Below the pieces are notes generated by a model, which was not told the DNA's origin, searched no databases, and was given only the letters and a program-made list of their open reading frames with translations. Position numbers and translations under genes: made by a program. A stretch of 34,844 nt of DNA from Chara braunii (lineage: Eukaryota; Streptophyta; Charophyceae; Charales; Characeae): positions 86,181 through 121,024 of the forward strand of contig BFEA01000399.1 of NCBI GenBank assembly GCA_003427395.1. Direction: 5' to 3'. This document shows positions 20,474 through 31,145 of this stretch, piece after piece. Position 1 is the stretch's first letter; every line of letters starts with the position of its first letter.

Positions 20474-21633
20474 GCTAAGATGGTGATTGGATTGAAGTTC
20501 GATGATCGTACTTGATTAGTCAGCAACAGGGTTGAGGGTATGAAGATTCTTGCCTCCTTGAAGGACGTTGTGCGGAGTACAGTTCGGATCGTATCGGTTA
20601 AAAACCCATCGGTTGTCGATATGCAACACAACCAGCGCGTTCTTGCCAAAGCTGATGTGTCGACCTGCACATGTGCAGGCTTACCCTACCCAAGAGTAGG
20701 TGACCACGTACAAGTCCGTCTACAGGACCTCGAGGGAGTGCATCCATTGCTCTGCAACGCGAACAACATCCTCAAGTTGACTCATCCTCATCGTATGAAG
20801 CAGTTGACACAAGAGATCATTGTAGGTATTCGATCGTGGACCAATTTTGGAGGCAAAACGTCAGATGTCACCAGAACGGAAGCAAGCAGATGCTTGGTGA
20901 CAGTCAGGGAAGTGAGGGAGAAGTTCGTAGATGCAAATGAAGTGTATCAGCTACGTATTGCATTGGACAGGCTAGTATTGACCCCTCTCGACAATAATCC
21001 AGGGGAGACTCTGGTGTTGTGCCCGAAAGTGTATAATGAGGCGATGATGAGCATGTTTGTTCTATCTTTGGGCTATGTCATTGTCACGAAAACGGTGGAA
21101 GTTATTTACAAGTGCATGAGAGCGGAAGCCCACAAAGTCGACCTGCAACAATTCATTCGGTGGGACCCGAAGGGCAAGCGAGGTGAGGCATATGTGATGC
21201 TTAAGCAAAAAACCTGTCACGCTACAGGCCAATCTGGCCAACCTTTTCGGAGCCTACTGTTTGTACGTGCAAGGTTATGGCGAAAGTGTTGAACCATCTA
21301 CTTGCTACCTTGCCTGCACAGTGACATTTCAATCTTATGCCGGTTTCATCACTGGTGCTGAAACTCGAGAAGTTTAACAAAATAATTGGCAGGCGGATGT
21401 TTGGCAACTCTGAACTGGTGTCCTTGTCGTATGATATTAAGGACATGTTCGGTAAGTTGCCACATGAGGAGATAGTGGCAACTATCGATTGGGTGATTGG
21501 ATATCACAAAGGCAAAGGTAGACATTTGATGCGTGTCAATTCAAAAAAGAAAGGTTGTATGTTTGGGCAAACTGGAGGTGGCAATCATTTGAGGGTTATC
21601 GAATTGGATCAGATTCAACATTTTGTGGGTTGA
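20474..21633 (+). pseudogene. Penelope reverse transcriptase, fingers and palm motif A
   Basis: The frame holding KMVIGLKFDDRT, a TGA, then MKILASLKDV runs to 21292. It includes STCTCAGLPYPRVGDHVQVR, a CxC...H cluster of possible zinc-binding type, and LVLTPLDNNPGETLVLCPK, the Asp-Asn-Asn-Pro-Gly segment that precedes the palm in Penelope-like enzymes. After a frameshift, KVLNHLLATLPAQ, a TGA, HFNLMP and then 21337-21633 follow, with the motif A stretch LSYDIKDMFGKLPHEEIV. The catalytic Asp is at 21433-21435. The product would synthesise DNA on element RNA. Motif A is kept, but the frame is broken in at least three places. Confidence 0.8.
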
Positions 21634-21651
21634 GAACTTAGACATACCTAC

Positions 21652-22291
21652 ACTCAGGTGACAAGCGTCGTACTGCGGCAAGTGGTGGGTATACCTATTC
21701 GGTAAAGTAATAGCCCACCACTAGCGTACATGATGTGTACATACGCGGTGTTTCGTTTTCTGCAAAGCTCGGAAAATCTGAGATATAATGTGTTTGGTGT
21801 TAGACTTATGGATGATGTAAGCTTGATTATCCGGCGCGAAGGCAGAAAGATTGTACTTGTCGAGTCGACTCAGAGGAATTTCAAGCAGTGTTACCCGAAG
21901 AACTTCTTTTAAGAGAACAGACGATAGAAGCAGTTGGTGGGAGTTCCTGGGCACCAAGATACAACCTTATATTCGTTGTGTTCAATATTCCAAGAACGAG
22001 CAAGCATTATGGGAAGAAGAACGTTTGGAATTAAAAAACGAACAATCCTATCTTTCCTGGGGGAGTAAAGAGCAGAAGAGTGCAGTTATAGGTAGTTGTC
22101 GGCACCGGAGTGACAAGAACGCGAATGATCGATCAACGATACCTTTGAGGGTATTGAGCTTACAGCGAGAGATGCGAATCAAATATTTTCTGGACAGTTT
22201 CTTGAAACGAGTGTTGAAGCGTTTTTCGAAGGGTGGTGACAAAATTTGGTATTGGACCTTCGACTGGCTGTATAGTAGCGATCCTCTATAG
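21652..22291 (+). pseudogene. Penelope reverse transcriptase, motifs B-C and thumb
   Basis: The motif B region reads VVGIPIR, an in-frame TAA, then SNSPPLAYMMCTYA where an unbroken Gly-x-x-x-Gly-x-x-x-Ser-Pro-type stretch would be expected. At 21730-21912 the frame continues to RLMDDVSLIIRREG, motif C, with the catalytic Asp pair at 21811-21816. After a frameshift the thumb lies at 21914-22291: WWEFLGTKIQPYIRC, KNEQSYLSWGSKEQKSAVIG and later LDSFLKRVLKRFSKGG, ending at TAG. The conserved Lys-Asn...Ser-Tyr...Ile-Gly pattern fits Penelope-like enzymes. No C-terminal GIY-YIG follows, consistent with the nuclease being N-terminal. Confidence 0.78.
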
Positions 22292-22600
22292 TGATGGTGG
22301 GTACAGAGAGAGCACGTTGTGCGATGGCAGGTTGATTACCTTCACTGTATGGCAGAGAGGTGGTAACAGGGCTTCGTAGTGGGATGTATTAGTGTCCGGA
22401 AGTATACGGGAACACGGTATCGTTTTTTTGTAAGCAACTTTTTTTAACTTGGTACATGACTTTTTTTAACTTTTTTTAACTTTGTCCTTTCTCGTATGAT
22501 GTAACATTTTTTGAAGTTTGTCCTTTATAGTGAGATGTAACATTGTTTTCCTTTCTAGTAGTTGGTGGTATGAAAAGTAGCAAGGTTTCAAACTTAGTAC
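22292..22600 (+). other. 3' tail of the Penelope-like element
   Basis: From 22326 this matches the split copy at 6222-6385 and 14067-14184. It contains T-rich runs and two tandem copies of a ~34-bp unit, TTTGTCCTTTCTCGTATGAT and a variant. The shared end near 22600 (GTTTCAAACTTAGTAC) marks the 3' boundary. Confidence 0.7.
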
Positions 22601-23380
22601 TTGTCCGTTCGGTTTTCAAACTTGTTCTTTCTGTTACCCGGATCTGCGTGATTTTTATGTGTGAATAGTAGCGGGGTTTCGAACTTGGGACCTACAGTTT
22701 GTACGCCTGTTTATGTTTTTGATGACGCGGAAGTATAACAAAGGTCTTAAACCCTATTTGTTTTCGATGTTTTGTTTGGCGACTTATAATAAGTAACGAC
22801 TTGCCCAGTTGGGGCCTTGAAATGTGTACCTGACCTGGTTGGTATGATAGCATGGGGCATTGTGTGCGCGATTCTGACTTTTGATATTTGTGTGTTAGTC
22901 CTAGGAAGGACCATTGCTGACGATTATAAGTCTAATGATTGTAGCGTCATTCGTTTTTTTCGAACCGACCCGCGAGCCACTTTCGTAGATGGTTGCCGGA
23001 AGACGGCGGAGGAGGAAGAAAGTAATCCAAGTTTTGCACGAGGGTTGAAGTTTTGGCGGTTATCCTCCTAAGGAGGACCGAGTAGAGGCGGTCGAACCGG
23101 TCGGGGTGTCATACCGGCCGACGTGCAATCATTTTGTACTATTGTACTTGTGAACTTTCGCGTACTTTTGTACTATGTACATGTGTTATCGAACATTTGT
23201 GTGTGCTTTCTTATTCATTGTTGGGATGTGATATACATCAATCTCAACAAATCAACAAATCGAGGTCGGGTTGGAGGTCGAAGAAAAAAATGAAGAAAAA
23301 AAAAAAAGATTTGAATCCAGGGACGTCAGGAAAGACCCTCACGAAGTGGAAGTTACACTAATGCTTTGAGGAATATATCT
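22601..23380. other. Noncoding sequence after the Penelope element
   Basis: No gene is supported. At 22664-22692 a sequence like the Penelope tail end (GTAGCGGGGTTTCGAACTTG) recurs. Five GTAC words occur between 23134 and 23180. A short plus-strand frame at 22817-23071 has one hydrophobic segment but no recognisable family. Confidence 0.45.
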
Positions 23381-26300
23381 AGTCACTAAGTGAGGAATGT
23401 GATTGTTGTTGGTTATTTTTCTTCTCTCGTTTTATATCCTTATAGTGCCCTGCCAGCCAGGCAGGGCGTGTTCCATATGTGGGGGCTACTTGTCTTACTT
23501 ACCTCATACTCACACTAACGTTGTAGCATCTTGTATCGGCCCTTGATCACAAGGGATACTTTGTTTTTTTTTTCTTCGTTTGTCACACGCTCTCACTGAG
23601 GGCACAATCACACTAGCACCTCATATAATGTATCTGATGGTTATCACGACATTGAAAGAAAAAAAAATTGTTTTTCTTGTCCTTCTTGTTTTTTCTTCAT
23701 TCCTTTTTGGATGCAAGTGCCCCAACTCGACAAAACTAGGTGCGTGGTGAAAATCAGGTTCGACAAAAACAAGATCAGAGGTAGTGGTGGTTTAATTTTA
23801 ATAAAAATATAATCAAACATAAATCACTTGCAACCATGATAGTAACACAAATCTTCATAGACATAAGGAGTCGCACCGTCCTTTCATCGTGATTGAATAG
23901 AAAGGGTGACAACAACACTGGTGTGAAACACTATACCCCCCAGCACACAATGGGTATAGTCAAACAAACTAACCATAACACCACAATCGTACATAATTTT
24001 GGTCTCCAACACTAAATCCAACGGACGTGTGTTCTAACAGAACCTGCACTACAAACTTTTATTCTACCTAATATTGTTTAATCATATGGAGGTTCAAAGT
24101 TGTCAACGTCGTTAAGTGACCTTGCTTGTCTTTCTTAATTTTACTTATGCTCATGTTTCGTATATAGGAGAATAGACAAGCTTCTCGGTTTCAACGTATG
24201 TATAAATCAATACCTAGTATCTGCATCCTTCATCATAATTTGTCGCTTGCAAATGAGTCGCTGCAAATATGTCGTGGTTGAAACCTTTTGATGGTCGAAC
24301 AGAAAGGGTCATATAACATTGATAATATAACATTGTTGAACATCAAATGAGTCATAACTATGATAGAAACACGAACCTTAGATACAAAGAGCATAATCAT
24401 CCTTTTATCATGGTCGAAAAGAAAGGGTCACAACCACACTGATGTATGACATTGTAACCTCCAAACAAATGTCTGACACATGCAAACAAAACTATTCAGG
24501 GCAGCACAATCATACGTAAATTTGTCTTCATCCCACCACCATATATTATCATAGATTATGCAACATAATTTTTTTATCTAATAGTAACCAATTATTTTTT
24601 CTATTAATAACCTAACAAAAGACAATTCTTTTTGAGCAACGGTTCATAGCAGTAAATACCATACAAAACTATAAATCAAGGACAAGAAATCTGAAAAATT
24701 TTTAAAGCTTTAAAAATATTTTTCATATAGTTAATACACCTTAGGTTATGAATATCAGTGCATGTCAAAGCAGATGGTTCAAAACTCTAACTATAACCTT
24801 GCTTAGTTTTATTCGTCAAACATACAGCACACGAAAAAGTGTCCTTAACTTTTAGAATGCGATATCCTTTGTTTCATGGTTCAGGTCATGGATTTAAGCT
24901 CTTCCACTTTATTAATAGGTACCAAGTGTGGTTGGTACTTCAAACTTCGAGTCTCTACCCCATTAAAAACTTCATAGATACTGAACGATAGAACAACCGA
25001 GTTGTATCTTCAATGGCGTGTATGAATACGACTTATGATCATGTGATAAAAGTTTGGATAAAAACACGGCTGCTTAGTAAGGTCATAAACTGTATAATTT
25101 TTTTTTAGAAAAAATGTGACACATGTAATCGAAACTTGTAAATACGACAAGTCATCATCAATAAGATACATGTAAAAGACACAAGTAAAGCTGGTATGAC
25201 GAATATATGAACACAACAAAACCATGTTCTATTATGTTGTATATTTCCACGAGGGTCTTTGTGGGGCATAGGTTGTTGTACGCAAAACAAATTGGTAAAC
25301 ATAATTTCCAAACAAGCAATAAAACCTATACTTCATAAAATAATGATACAGTCCACATCGCCAATCCAATTTGTAAACTAAAACGGTGTATATGATTATC
25401 GGTTATTTCATCAAGCGTGGAGAATGCACATAGAAACACATGCGGAAAAAAAAATATAATATATGGTTGTATTACCTTTTTTTTTTTCAACATCAACAAC
25501 AACGTCAACGATAGAAAGTCGATGCAATCGAACAACGATGATATGTATGCAACTATTAGACAAGAATTATATATGTATATGGACCATTTGCAGAGCTCCA
25601 CAAAAACAGATTCTGGTTTGCATGCCAACATTTGCAATAGATTCTTGTTCAATAATATTTAAAGTAAAATGAAAAGAACCAAACATATGTTTCATGTAAC
25701 AACTATCATAAGGCCGACACTATTTTAAAGAGCCCAAATGCATGATACAAAAATTTTTCTTACGAATAATGAAGAACCTAGAATTAAGATGACACAGTTC
25801 ATGATCAAATTGTTGTAAACTTTCATTTGATAAGTACATGGAAACAATCACCTGCATATTCAAACCACAAAAAACATTAGTTCAGAACGAACCCACAATA
25901 AACAGAAAGTGACAACAATGAAGACATTAAAAAGAACCCCAATAATTCGTACATCTACGTTCATATATAGTATTTGCACTACCAAAGGCCATGATTCATA
26001 CTTTCTTCTTTTTCCCAACAAGACACTTGCTTTATTATAATTAGAAATCCATTGATGTCGAGGATCTTACAACTTAACTTGGATGTTGAAAGCATTACTC
26101 AACTTCGCTTAAGTGGCTGAAACAACCTGAGATTCACAAAACAAGTGAAACGATATCCTCCGCGAAGCGTACTCGATAACTATTGCCTTTGTCTACCACT
26201 CCTATAGCCTGCTTACTCACTCAGAGGCCTAAATGGGTCTGTCTATAGATTGATCTAACCCGCTTAGTCGGAATCGTAAGTTTCTTGAGGAATATGACAC

Positions 26301-26477
26301 TCGTTACCCTCCTACACACTAACTCAACCTTTTGGGACTTCTACCGGAACTGAGTGTCCTGGTTCCAACTCCGACACAATGTTCTAGTCCTGGACGAGAC
26401 GACATCTCCCCCTGACCTCCTTATTCCCTATCTGAGCCTACCCACCCCACCCACTAGAAAAAACTAACTTACCCTCA
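23381..26477. other. Long AT-rich noncoding stretch
   Basis: About 3.1 kb without a supported gene. A/T runs and short frames have no recognisable motif. The only structure seen is the diverged direct repeat near 23830-24520. Confidence 0.55.
23828..24525. repeat. Diverged direct repeat, copies ~521 bp apart
   Basis: The order CATGATAGTAACACAAA, CTTTCATCGTGATTGAATAG, AAAGGGT, ACAC(T)GGTGTG and CACAATCGTAC at 23830-24010 recurs with many substitutions at 24350-24520. The AGAAAGGGT anchor is 521 bases apart. A third partial copy (GGTCGAACAGAAAGGGTC) lies near 24292. Confidence 0.6.
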
Positions 26478-26856
26478 TCATGATTCATATATAATGACAT
26501 TGAAGGACTCGAGGGTGCCCCTGAAAGAAATGAAGCCCCTACAGTAATGTTGTGATACAGCAATGGTAGTTGCAACATAAACTACCAACTTGAACACTTT
26601 CAGTAGTCGCGGCCATATGCTTGTTGCCATGTGGTGGAATGAATGGGCCTGGGGCGTTGATAAGTGAGAACATCGCGGCATCGTAGCAATGGTTGGCTGC
26701 ATCCACGACGTGACTCCCAAAAGTACTGGTGGTTTAATGTCTTCGGTGGGCATCCTTAATCTCTCTCCCAATGTCAGCAATTGTCCTCGTGCACCCTCCA
26801 TTCCCTCAGTCCTACCTCAATGTATACATACAAGACCATTGTCCTTTTGAAGCACC
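26478..26856. other. Stretch without a supported gene
   Basis: A minus-strand open frame (about 26539-26740) gives HVVDAANHCYDAAMFSLINA and a Cys/His-rich end, but no family was recognised. It is too short to call. Confidence 0.35.
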
Positions 26857-26955
26857 TTATTGAAGCACCTATGGGTTGCTATTCTCAGACATCAGCACTA
26901 AGCAGGGCAACCCCCAAAGCCCTTATTGAAGCACCCATGGGTTGCTATTATCAAA
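26857..26955. repeat. Short direct duplication
   Basis: TTATTGAAGCACCTATGGGT followed by TGCTATTCTC (from 26857) recurs from about 26922 as TTATTGAAGCACCCATGGGT followed by TGCTATTATC. Local duplication of about 32 bases. Confidence 0.85.
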
Positions 26956-27091
26956 CACGAGAGAATAACACACAATAGTATAAGTATTTCGGACGCCAAG
27001 TTCTATCATTATTCCTAAAAGCCCCGTGAAAGGGGCCATGGTGCCTCCTAACAGCCCATGGGCACTTTTTCCTTCTTTCCTTTTTTTTCTT

Positions 27092-27454
27092 TCACCACCT
27101 GTACTTTCGGGCCACTTTCTTCCAGGGGCACTGCCAGCCATTGTGATCCTGTAGCCCCAAAACCTGGATAATGCGGCGTGCTAAACCACAAGTACACATC
27201 ATGCTAATGTAGGAGCCTAAATCTACAACGTTGTGAGCATGAAAGTGATGGGTACCACCACATGGAAATTTGAGGGTGGTACCGGTACCAGCCTTTCTAA
27301 GATTCATGGTTGGACCTATTGCCAACACCTGGGGCAAAGAGGAAGCTGTTGTTTTCCGCCCCAACCACCAGATTCGTCCAGACCTGGTTGTAATTGCCGC
27401 TAGATGCATCCAGGAAAGTGTTAGTGTGAGTATGTTTTTTATAGACGGATTGAC
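27092..27454 (-). CDS. Unrecognised open frame, possible exon or relic
   Basis: On the minus strand this frame contains GTHHFHAHNVVDLGSYISMM, then CTCGLARR and WQCPWKKVARKYRW before a TGA at the 27092 end. The composition is ordinary and Cys/His-containing. The frame extends upstream only into microsatellite, so a real start cannot be set. The + strand is also open at 27270-27461. No family recognised. Confidence 0.22.
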   Translation of the reverse strand, partial: VNPSIKNILTLTLSWMHLAAITTRSGRIWWLGRKTTASSLPQVLAIGPTMNLRKAGTGTTLKFPCGGTHHFHAHNVVDLGSYISMMCTCGLARRIIQVLGLQDHNGWQCPWKKVARKYRW

Positions 27455-27847
27455 ACTCTGATTTGATTCTTCTCTGGCATACTTTTGTTTGAAAAAAAGG
27501 AAAAGAAAAGACAAAAAAAATGGCAGATTCAAGTTACGACCCTGCGTAGCACAATGTTTGCGTTCGCTCGCAGGTAAATGCGAACACGGTGCGAAATGAA
27601 CCGAACGCGAACATAGTGTATATATATATATATTATATAGATATAGTTGAGAGAGAGAGTGAGAGAGAGAGTGAGAGAGAGGCTCTCCAATGACGCAAAA
27701 TGATAATAAATCTTTTGCGAAAACGCGGGAAGATTCATTCTCATTTTGCACATTTGAATAGCCCTCTAAACGTGCACAAAGAAAGAATGAATGAATGAAT
27801 GAATGAAAGAAATTAAAAAAAAAAAAGAGTGAGAGCGCATGACCGAG

Positions 27848-27850
<3 letters not shown>

Positions 27851-27897
<47 letters not shown>

Positions 27898-27898
27898 N

Positions 27899-27989
<91 letters not shown>
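27851..27989. repeat. (GT)n then (GA)n microsatellite with one ambiguous base
   Basis: About 92 bases of GT, with an N at 27898, run directly into about 47 bases of GA. Confidence 0.96.
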
Positions 27990-27991
<2 letters not shown>

Positions 27992-28045
27992 TCTCCATCG
28001 ACCCATTGGCTTCCTTCCTCATTGCACTATGGGCCCTTCCCTGAG

Positions 28046-28084
28046 CCCCAAAATGTTTGGGGTGGAGACCCCAAACTTTTGGGG
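28046..28084. repeat. Strong hairpin palindrome
   Basis: CCCCAAAATGTTTGGGGT at 28046-28063 pairs with ACCCCAAACTTTTGGGG at 28068-28084, with one small mismatch, around the loop GGAG. No T run follows, so it is not called a terminator. Confidence 0.75.
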
Positions 28085-28495
28085 GCGGGGACGCATTCAT
28101 TTTTTGCAAGAATGGGGTTGTGTGTACTGGTGGTTCAACATCAAGGGCCATGGTTGATGTATGGGCCGCGTCTCCTCACAGCCCATAAGCACATAAGGTC
28201 TACAAGCAGGCAATTGCCTATGGCTAGTCACCTCGGAGGCACCTGTAGGGCTTAGGGTCGACCACCGGTACGGGTTGGCCTGGGTCTCTTGGTTCTCCTT
28301 GAGGGGGGCAGAAAATGGCCAGGTTCATCGGTTTGCTAGAAATAGTAACGAGTGTATTTTACCATCTTTCATGGGCAGATGCACTCGTTTCGTTTTCGTT
28401 TCGTGTGCCGTGCGGCGAGACCCCAAGCCAGGCAAGCGCGGCACAGGAACAGGCCCTACTGAGCCAGGCCCCCCCGAGCACAACGCACCCTTACC

Positions 28496-28801
28496 ATGGG
28501 TGCATACAGGCTCTTTTTCAAGTCTAATACATTCATGATGAGTTCGCGTTATGCTTGGGGGAACTCGGGTAGGTGTTTGTTCAGACACTGGCCCTCCCTC
28601 CACTATTCTCCAAATGGGCAAACTCAGCCTGAATCCTCCGCTAGAACATGGAGAGATACATTGCCAGTTTTTTATGTCTCGGATGGCGAAGACGAACCTC
28701 AGATAATGTACATGGACTTGGATTTCAAACCCAAACAAGCCAAAGACGTAATTGTTGAGAGATGCTCAGAGGTGGATAGATGCGCCCAATATCGGCCCTA
28801 A
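28496..28801 (+). CDS. Unrecognised open frame, possible exon
   Basis: The + frame starts at ATG 28496 and ends at TAA 28799-28801 (101 codons). Its second half (RDTLPVFYVSDGEDEPQIMY, then KPKQAKDVIVERCSEVDRC) has ordinary protein composition. The first half does not. No domain or neighbour suggests a role. Confidence 0.22.
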   Translation: MGAYRLFFKSNTFMMSSRYAWGNSGRCLFRHWPSLHYSPNGQTQPESSARTWRDTLPVFYVSDGEDEPQIMYMDLDFKPKQAKDVIVERCSEVDRCAQYRP

Positions 28802-28955
28802 ATGCGGAAAGATACATCCATGAAAGTCCTACCTGATAGTCAGATCGTCTTTATTTTTATAAATTTTCGACTTTTTTTTTTTTTTTCCGACTTCGGAAAT
28901 TGCAAACCCAACCTGTTTTTCTAATGGTGCCGAGGTTGGGCAGACCACGTCCGTA

Positions 28956-28958
<3 letters not shown>

Positions 28959-28995
<37 letters not shown>
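28959..28995. repeat. (CT)n microsatellite
   Basis: About 18 perfect CT units, located 154 bases before the Harbinger left terminal repeat. Confidence 0.95.
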
Positions 28996-28998
<3 letters not shown>

Positions 28999-29148
28999 GT
29001 TTCTCTGCTGGATTTTTTCGTTCGTGACCGGTGATGGTGTAGTTAATCTACGGGCAGAAACGAAGCATTTGCACAGGTCAGACGCAATAATTATTCGGAC
29101 TTCAAAAAAAAATGTGTTTTGTTTTCGAATTCGATCGGATCTGACAAG

Positions 29149-29176
29149 GGGCCTCGTTAGACTCTCCTCGGAAAAT
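29149..29176 (+). repeat. Left terminal inverted repeat of the Harbinger element
   Basis: 28 bases starting GGGCCTCGTTAGAC. 24 of 28 match the reverse complement of 33497-33524. The sequence resembles PIF/Tourist ends. Confidence 0.75.
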
Positions 29177-29818
29177 CCTCAGGAATTAGGACGAAGTCCT
29201 TAGAAAATTTTCGGTTTTCGCCGTTGTCGTTACACTGCGTCCTAATTCGATGGGTCCCAAGGAAAACCCTAGGAGGCCTCCGGCGACCGATTTCATACGC
29301 ATACACGCGGCCGCGGGGGGCGGATGCCCGTCATCGTGCTAAGATGTCCGTGCGTTGTTGGTGTGGTGCAGTGGCGGCGAAAGGGAGGCCCGCCTCAAGC
29401 CACTGGGATAGGAAAAAAAAAATGGCGCGACCATCCCAATTCAAATGTTGAAATTTGAAACCTTTATAGTGACGCGTCCGCGCCAGAGGCGAGAGGGCCG
29501 TTGGAGTGCACACTGGAGCCAAACGTCCGTATGGAGCAGTACTGGTGGGCATGGCTTAATAGACGGGCACTGACACCGACGTAGCACGAACGGTAACGAT
29601 CGTCACGCGTGACGTCGCCAACGGGTTCCACCTTCCTCTACGGGTCGTCCATGCCAATCCTGTGACCGCCATAGCTGACCGCGTACATCGGGGGGGTACG
29701 TGAAGTGTGGGATTTCGTGAAGCACGTAGAGTGTTGCCGCCATATCCGTCGATGTGGAGACAAGGGAACGAGGGCACCGAAGAGCAAAGGGGTGCTGGGC
29801 ATTTTCGCATTGCACGTT

Positions 29819-31145
29819 ATGAACATGGAGGGAGAGGTGTGGGCCGTTGGGAATGCATTGGCGAGTGCGGAGAGAAATGTCGTGGTTGCCGCTGCGTCGG
29901 TCGTCGCCAATCGTTATCGCATTGAGAGAGTCATAACTCGCTTGAAGATGAGATTGTCCATTCGCAGGCAAAGGCAGCTCATGCAACTAGTTATGAAGGC
30001 GCCCAATTGTGTGTCGTTATCGGAATCCATTGTGCAATTCTGTTATGCTATGGAATTGGGTGCGATCCCGAGGGCGAGTCCGAGATGGTGGAGGAGAAGA
30101 AGAACGGGCGGGACATGGGAGGATCTCCGGAATATGGATGACGAGGTGGAGGGCTATATAACGAGAAGTTATGGATGTCCCGTAAAGTGTTCCTGGAGAT
30201 CGTCGAGGCGTTGTCCCCTCATCTGCAGCGCAGGGTGACATTCTAGTACAGGGAGCCTGAACATCGTCGCATATGCGCTTTATTGTTGGGCAAGCGGGGA
30301 CACGTACGAGAGCACGACGTCGTCATTCGGTATAGGTCGCTCGTCAGGATTGATTGCAGTGGAGGACGTGATGAGGACGCTTCTAAGTGTGTATCGGAAG
30401 AAGATCGTTTGGCCTTCTGGGTTGCGACGGCAGGTCGTTCTGCGCGCGTTCGAGGCGAAGGGTTTCCCCAACTGCTGTGGCTGCATATACTGCACGCACA
30501 TCTACGTGGACAAACCAACTAACGCGCCGCCCGAGAACTATTTCGACCGGAAGCATCGTTTTTCGGTGGTTACACAGGTGGTTGTGGACTTGGACTTGCG
30601 TGTGACAGACGTTTTCGTCGGCTATCTTGGGAGTTGTCACGACATCCGAGTGCTTCAGTTGTCCACTCTATGCACGCGCGCTGAAGAAGGGGATCTTTTT
30701 CGTGGTCTTGCTGTGCTCCTGCCATTCGGGATACAATCACACGGGTACATCCTTGGCGATAATGGCTATCCTCCCATGGAGTGGATCGTGGTGCCTTTTG
30801 GAGGGACCGATCAAATCCCCGAAGGAGAGGTTCGACAATAAGCAGAAGGTTGCCAGAGGAGTGGTGGAGAGAGCTTTTGGTAGGTTAAAGGGGATGTGAA
30901 GGTTTTTCCGCCGCACACACAAAACGAATACGGACACTCTTCCACAGCAGTTCCTAGTCGTGTGCATTCTACACAACATCCTCCTGGATGTCGACATCGA
31001 CTTCAACGACAACTTGTTGTGGGAGGTGGACGCGAATGGTGTGCGACGGCGAGTGGACTTGGGGATGGATCATCCACCCCACCCCATTGCGGAGAATTTC
31101 AATCGGCCCCGGGCGTTGGCCTTGCGCTATAACATCTGTGAATGA
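29819..31145 (+). pseudogene. PIF/Harbinger DDE transposase, inactivated
   Basis: ATG 29819 opens a basic N-terminal region. After a frameshift near 30175 come KVFLEIVEALSPHLQRRVTF and an in-frame TAG. Another frameshift leads to YALYCWASGDTYESTTSSFG, the helical DNA-binding part, and the catalytic domain from 30350. The first Asp position (30488-30490) is Tyr: CIYCTHI instead of the usual ID-G-T-H. The second Asp is kept in GYILGDNGYP (30758-30760). The Glu is kept in GVVERAFGRLKG (30867-30869) in another frame. A TGA at 30897-30899 stands where Trp is usual, and LPQQFLVVCILHNILLD continues after it. With one catalytic Asp lost and at least five frame breaks, this copy cannot cut DNA. Confidence 0.88.

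Larger units (their letters stand above)
17455..22600 (+). mobile_element. Penelope-like retroelement with N-terminal GIY-YIG, degenerate
   Basis: Coding remnants in order are a CCHC knuckle plus coiled coil, a SAP-like segment, GIY-YIG endonuclease, a reverse transcriptase with its N-terminal extension, thumb, and a 3' tail. A nuclease placed before the reverse transcriptase is the layout described for the Naiad/Chlamys branch of Penelope-like elements. Classic Penelopes carry it at the C-terminus. The reverse transcriptase has SYDIKDMF and LMDDVSLI. The reading frame is broken many times and one insertion interrupts it. A second copy of its 3' tail is at 6222-6385 plus 14067-14184. The true 5' end was not located; the start given is the first ATG. 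Confidence 0.82.

Noticed and set aside
22660-22700. Possible tRNA B-box (GGTTTCGAAC) suggesting a SINE
   Set aside because: No A-box or cloverleaf could be found upstream, and the word resembles the Penelope tail end.
22817-23071. Small frame with one hydrophobic segment
   Set aside because: It starts at TTG and has no family likeness or supporting context. Possible chance frame.
26539-26740. Minus-strand frame with Cys/His-rich end
   Set aside because: About 67 codons, no start codon, no recognised family. Too short to call a gene.
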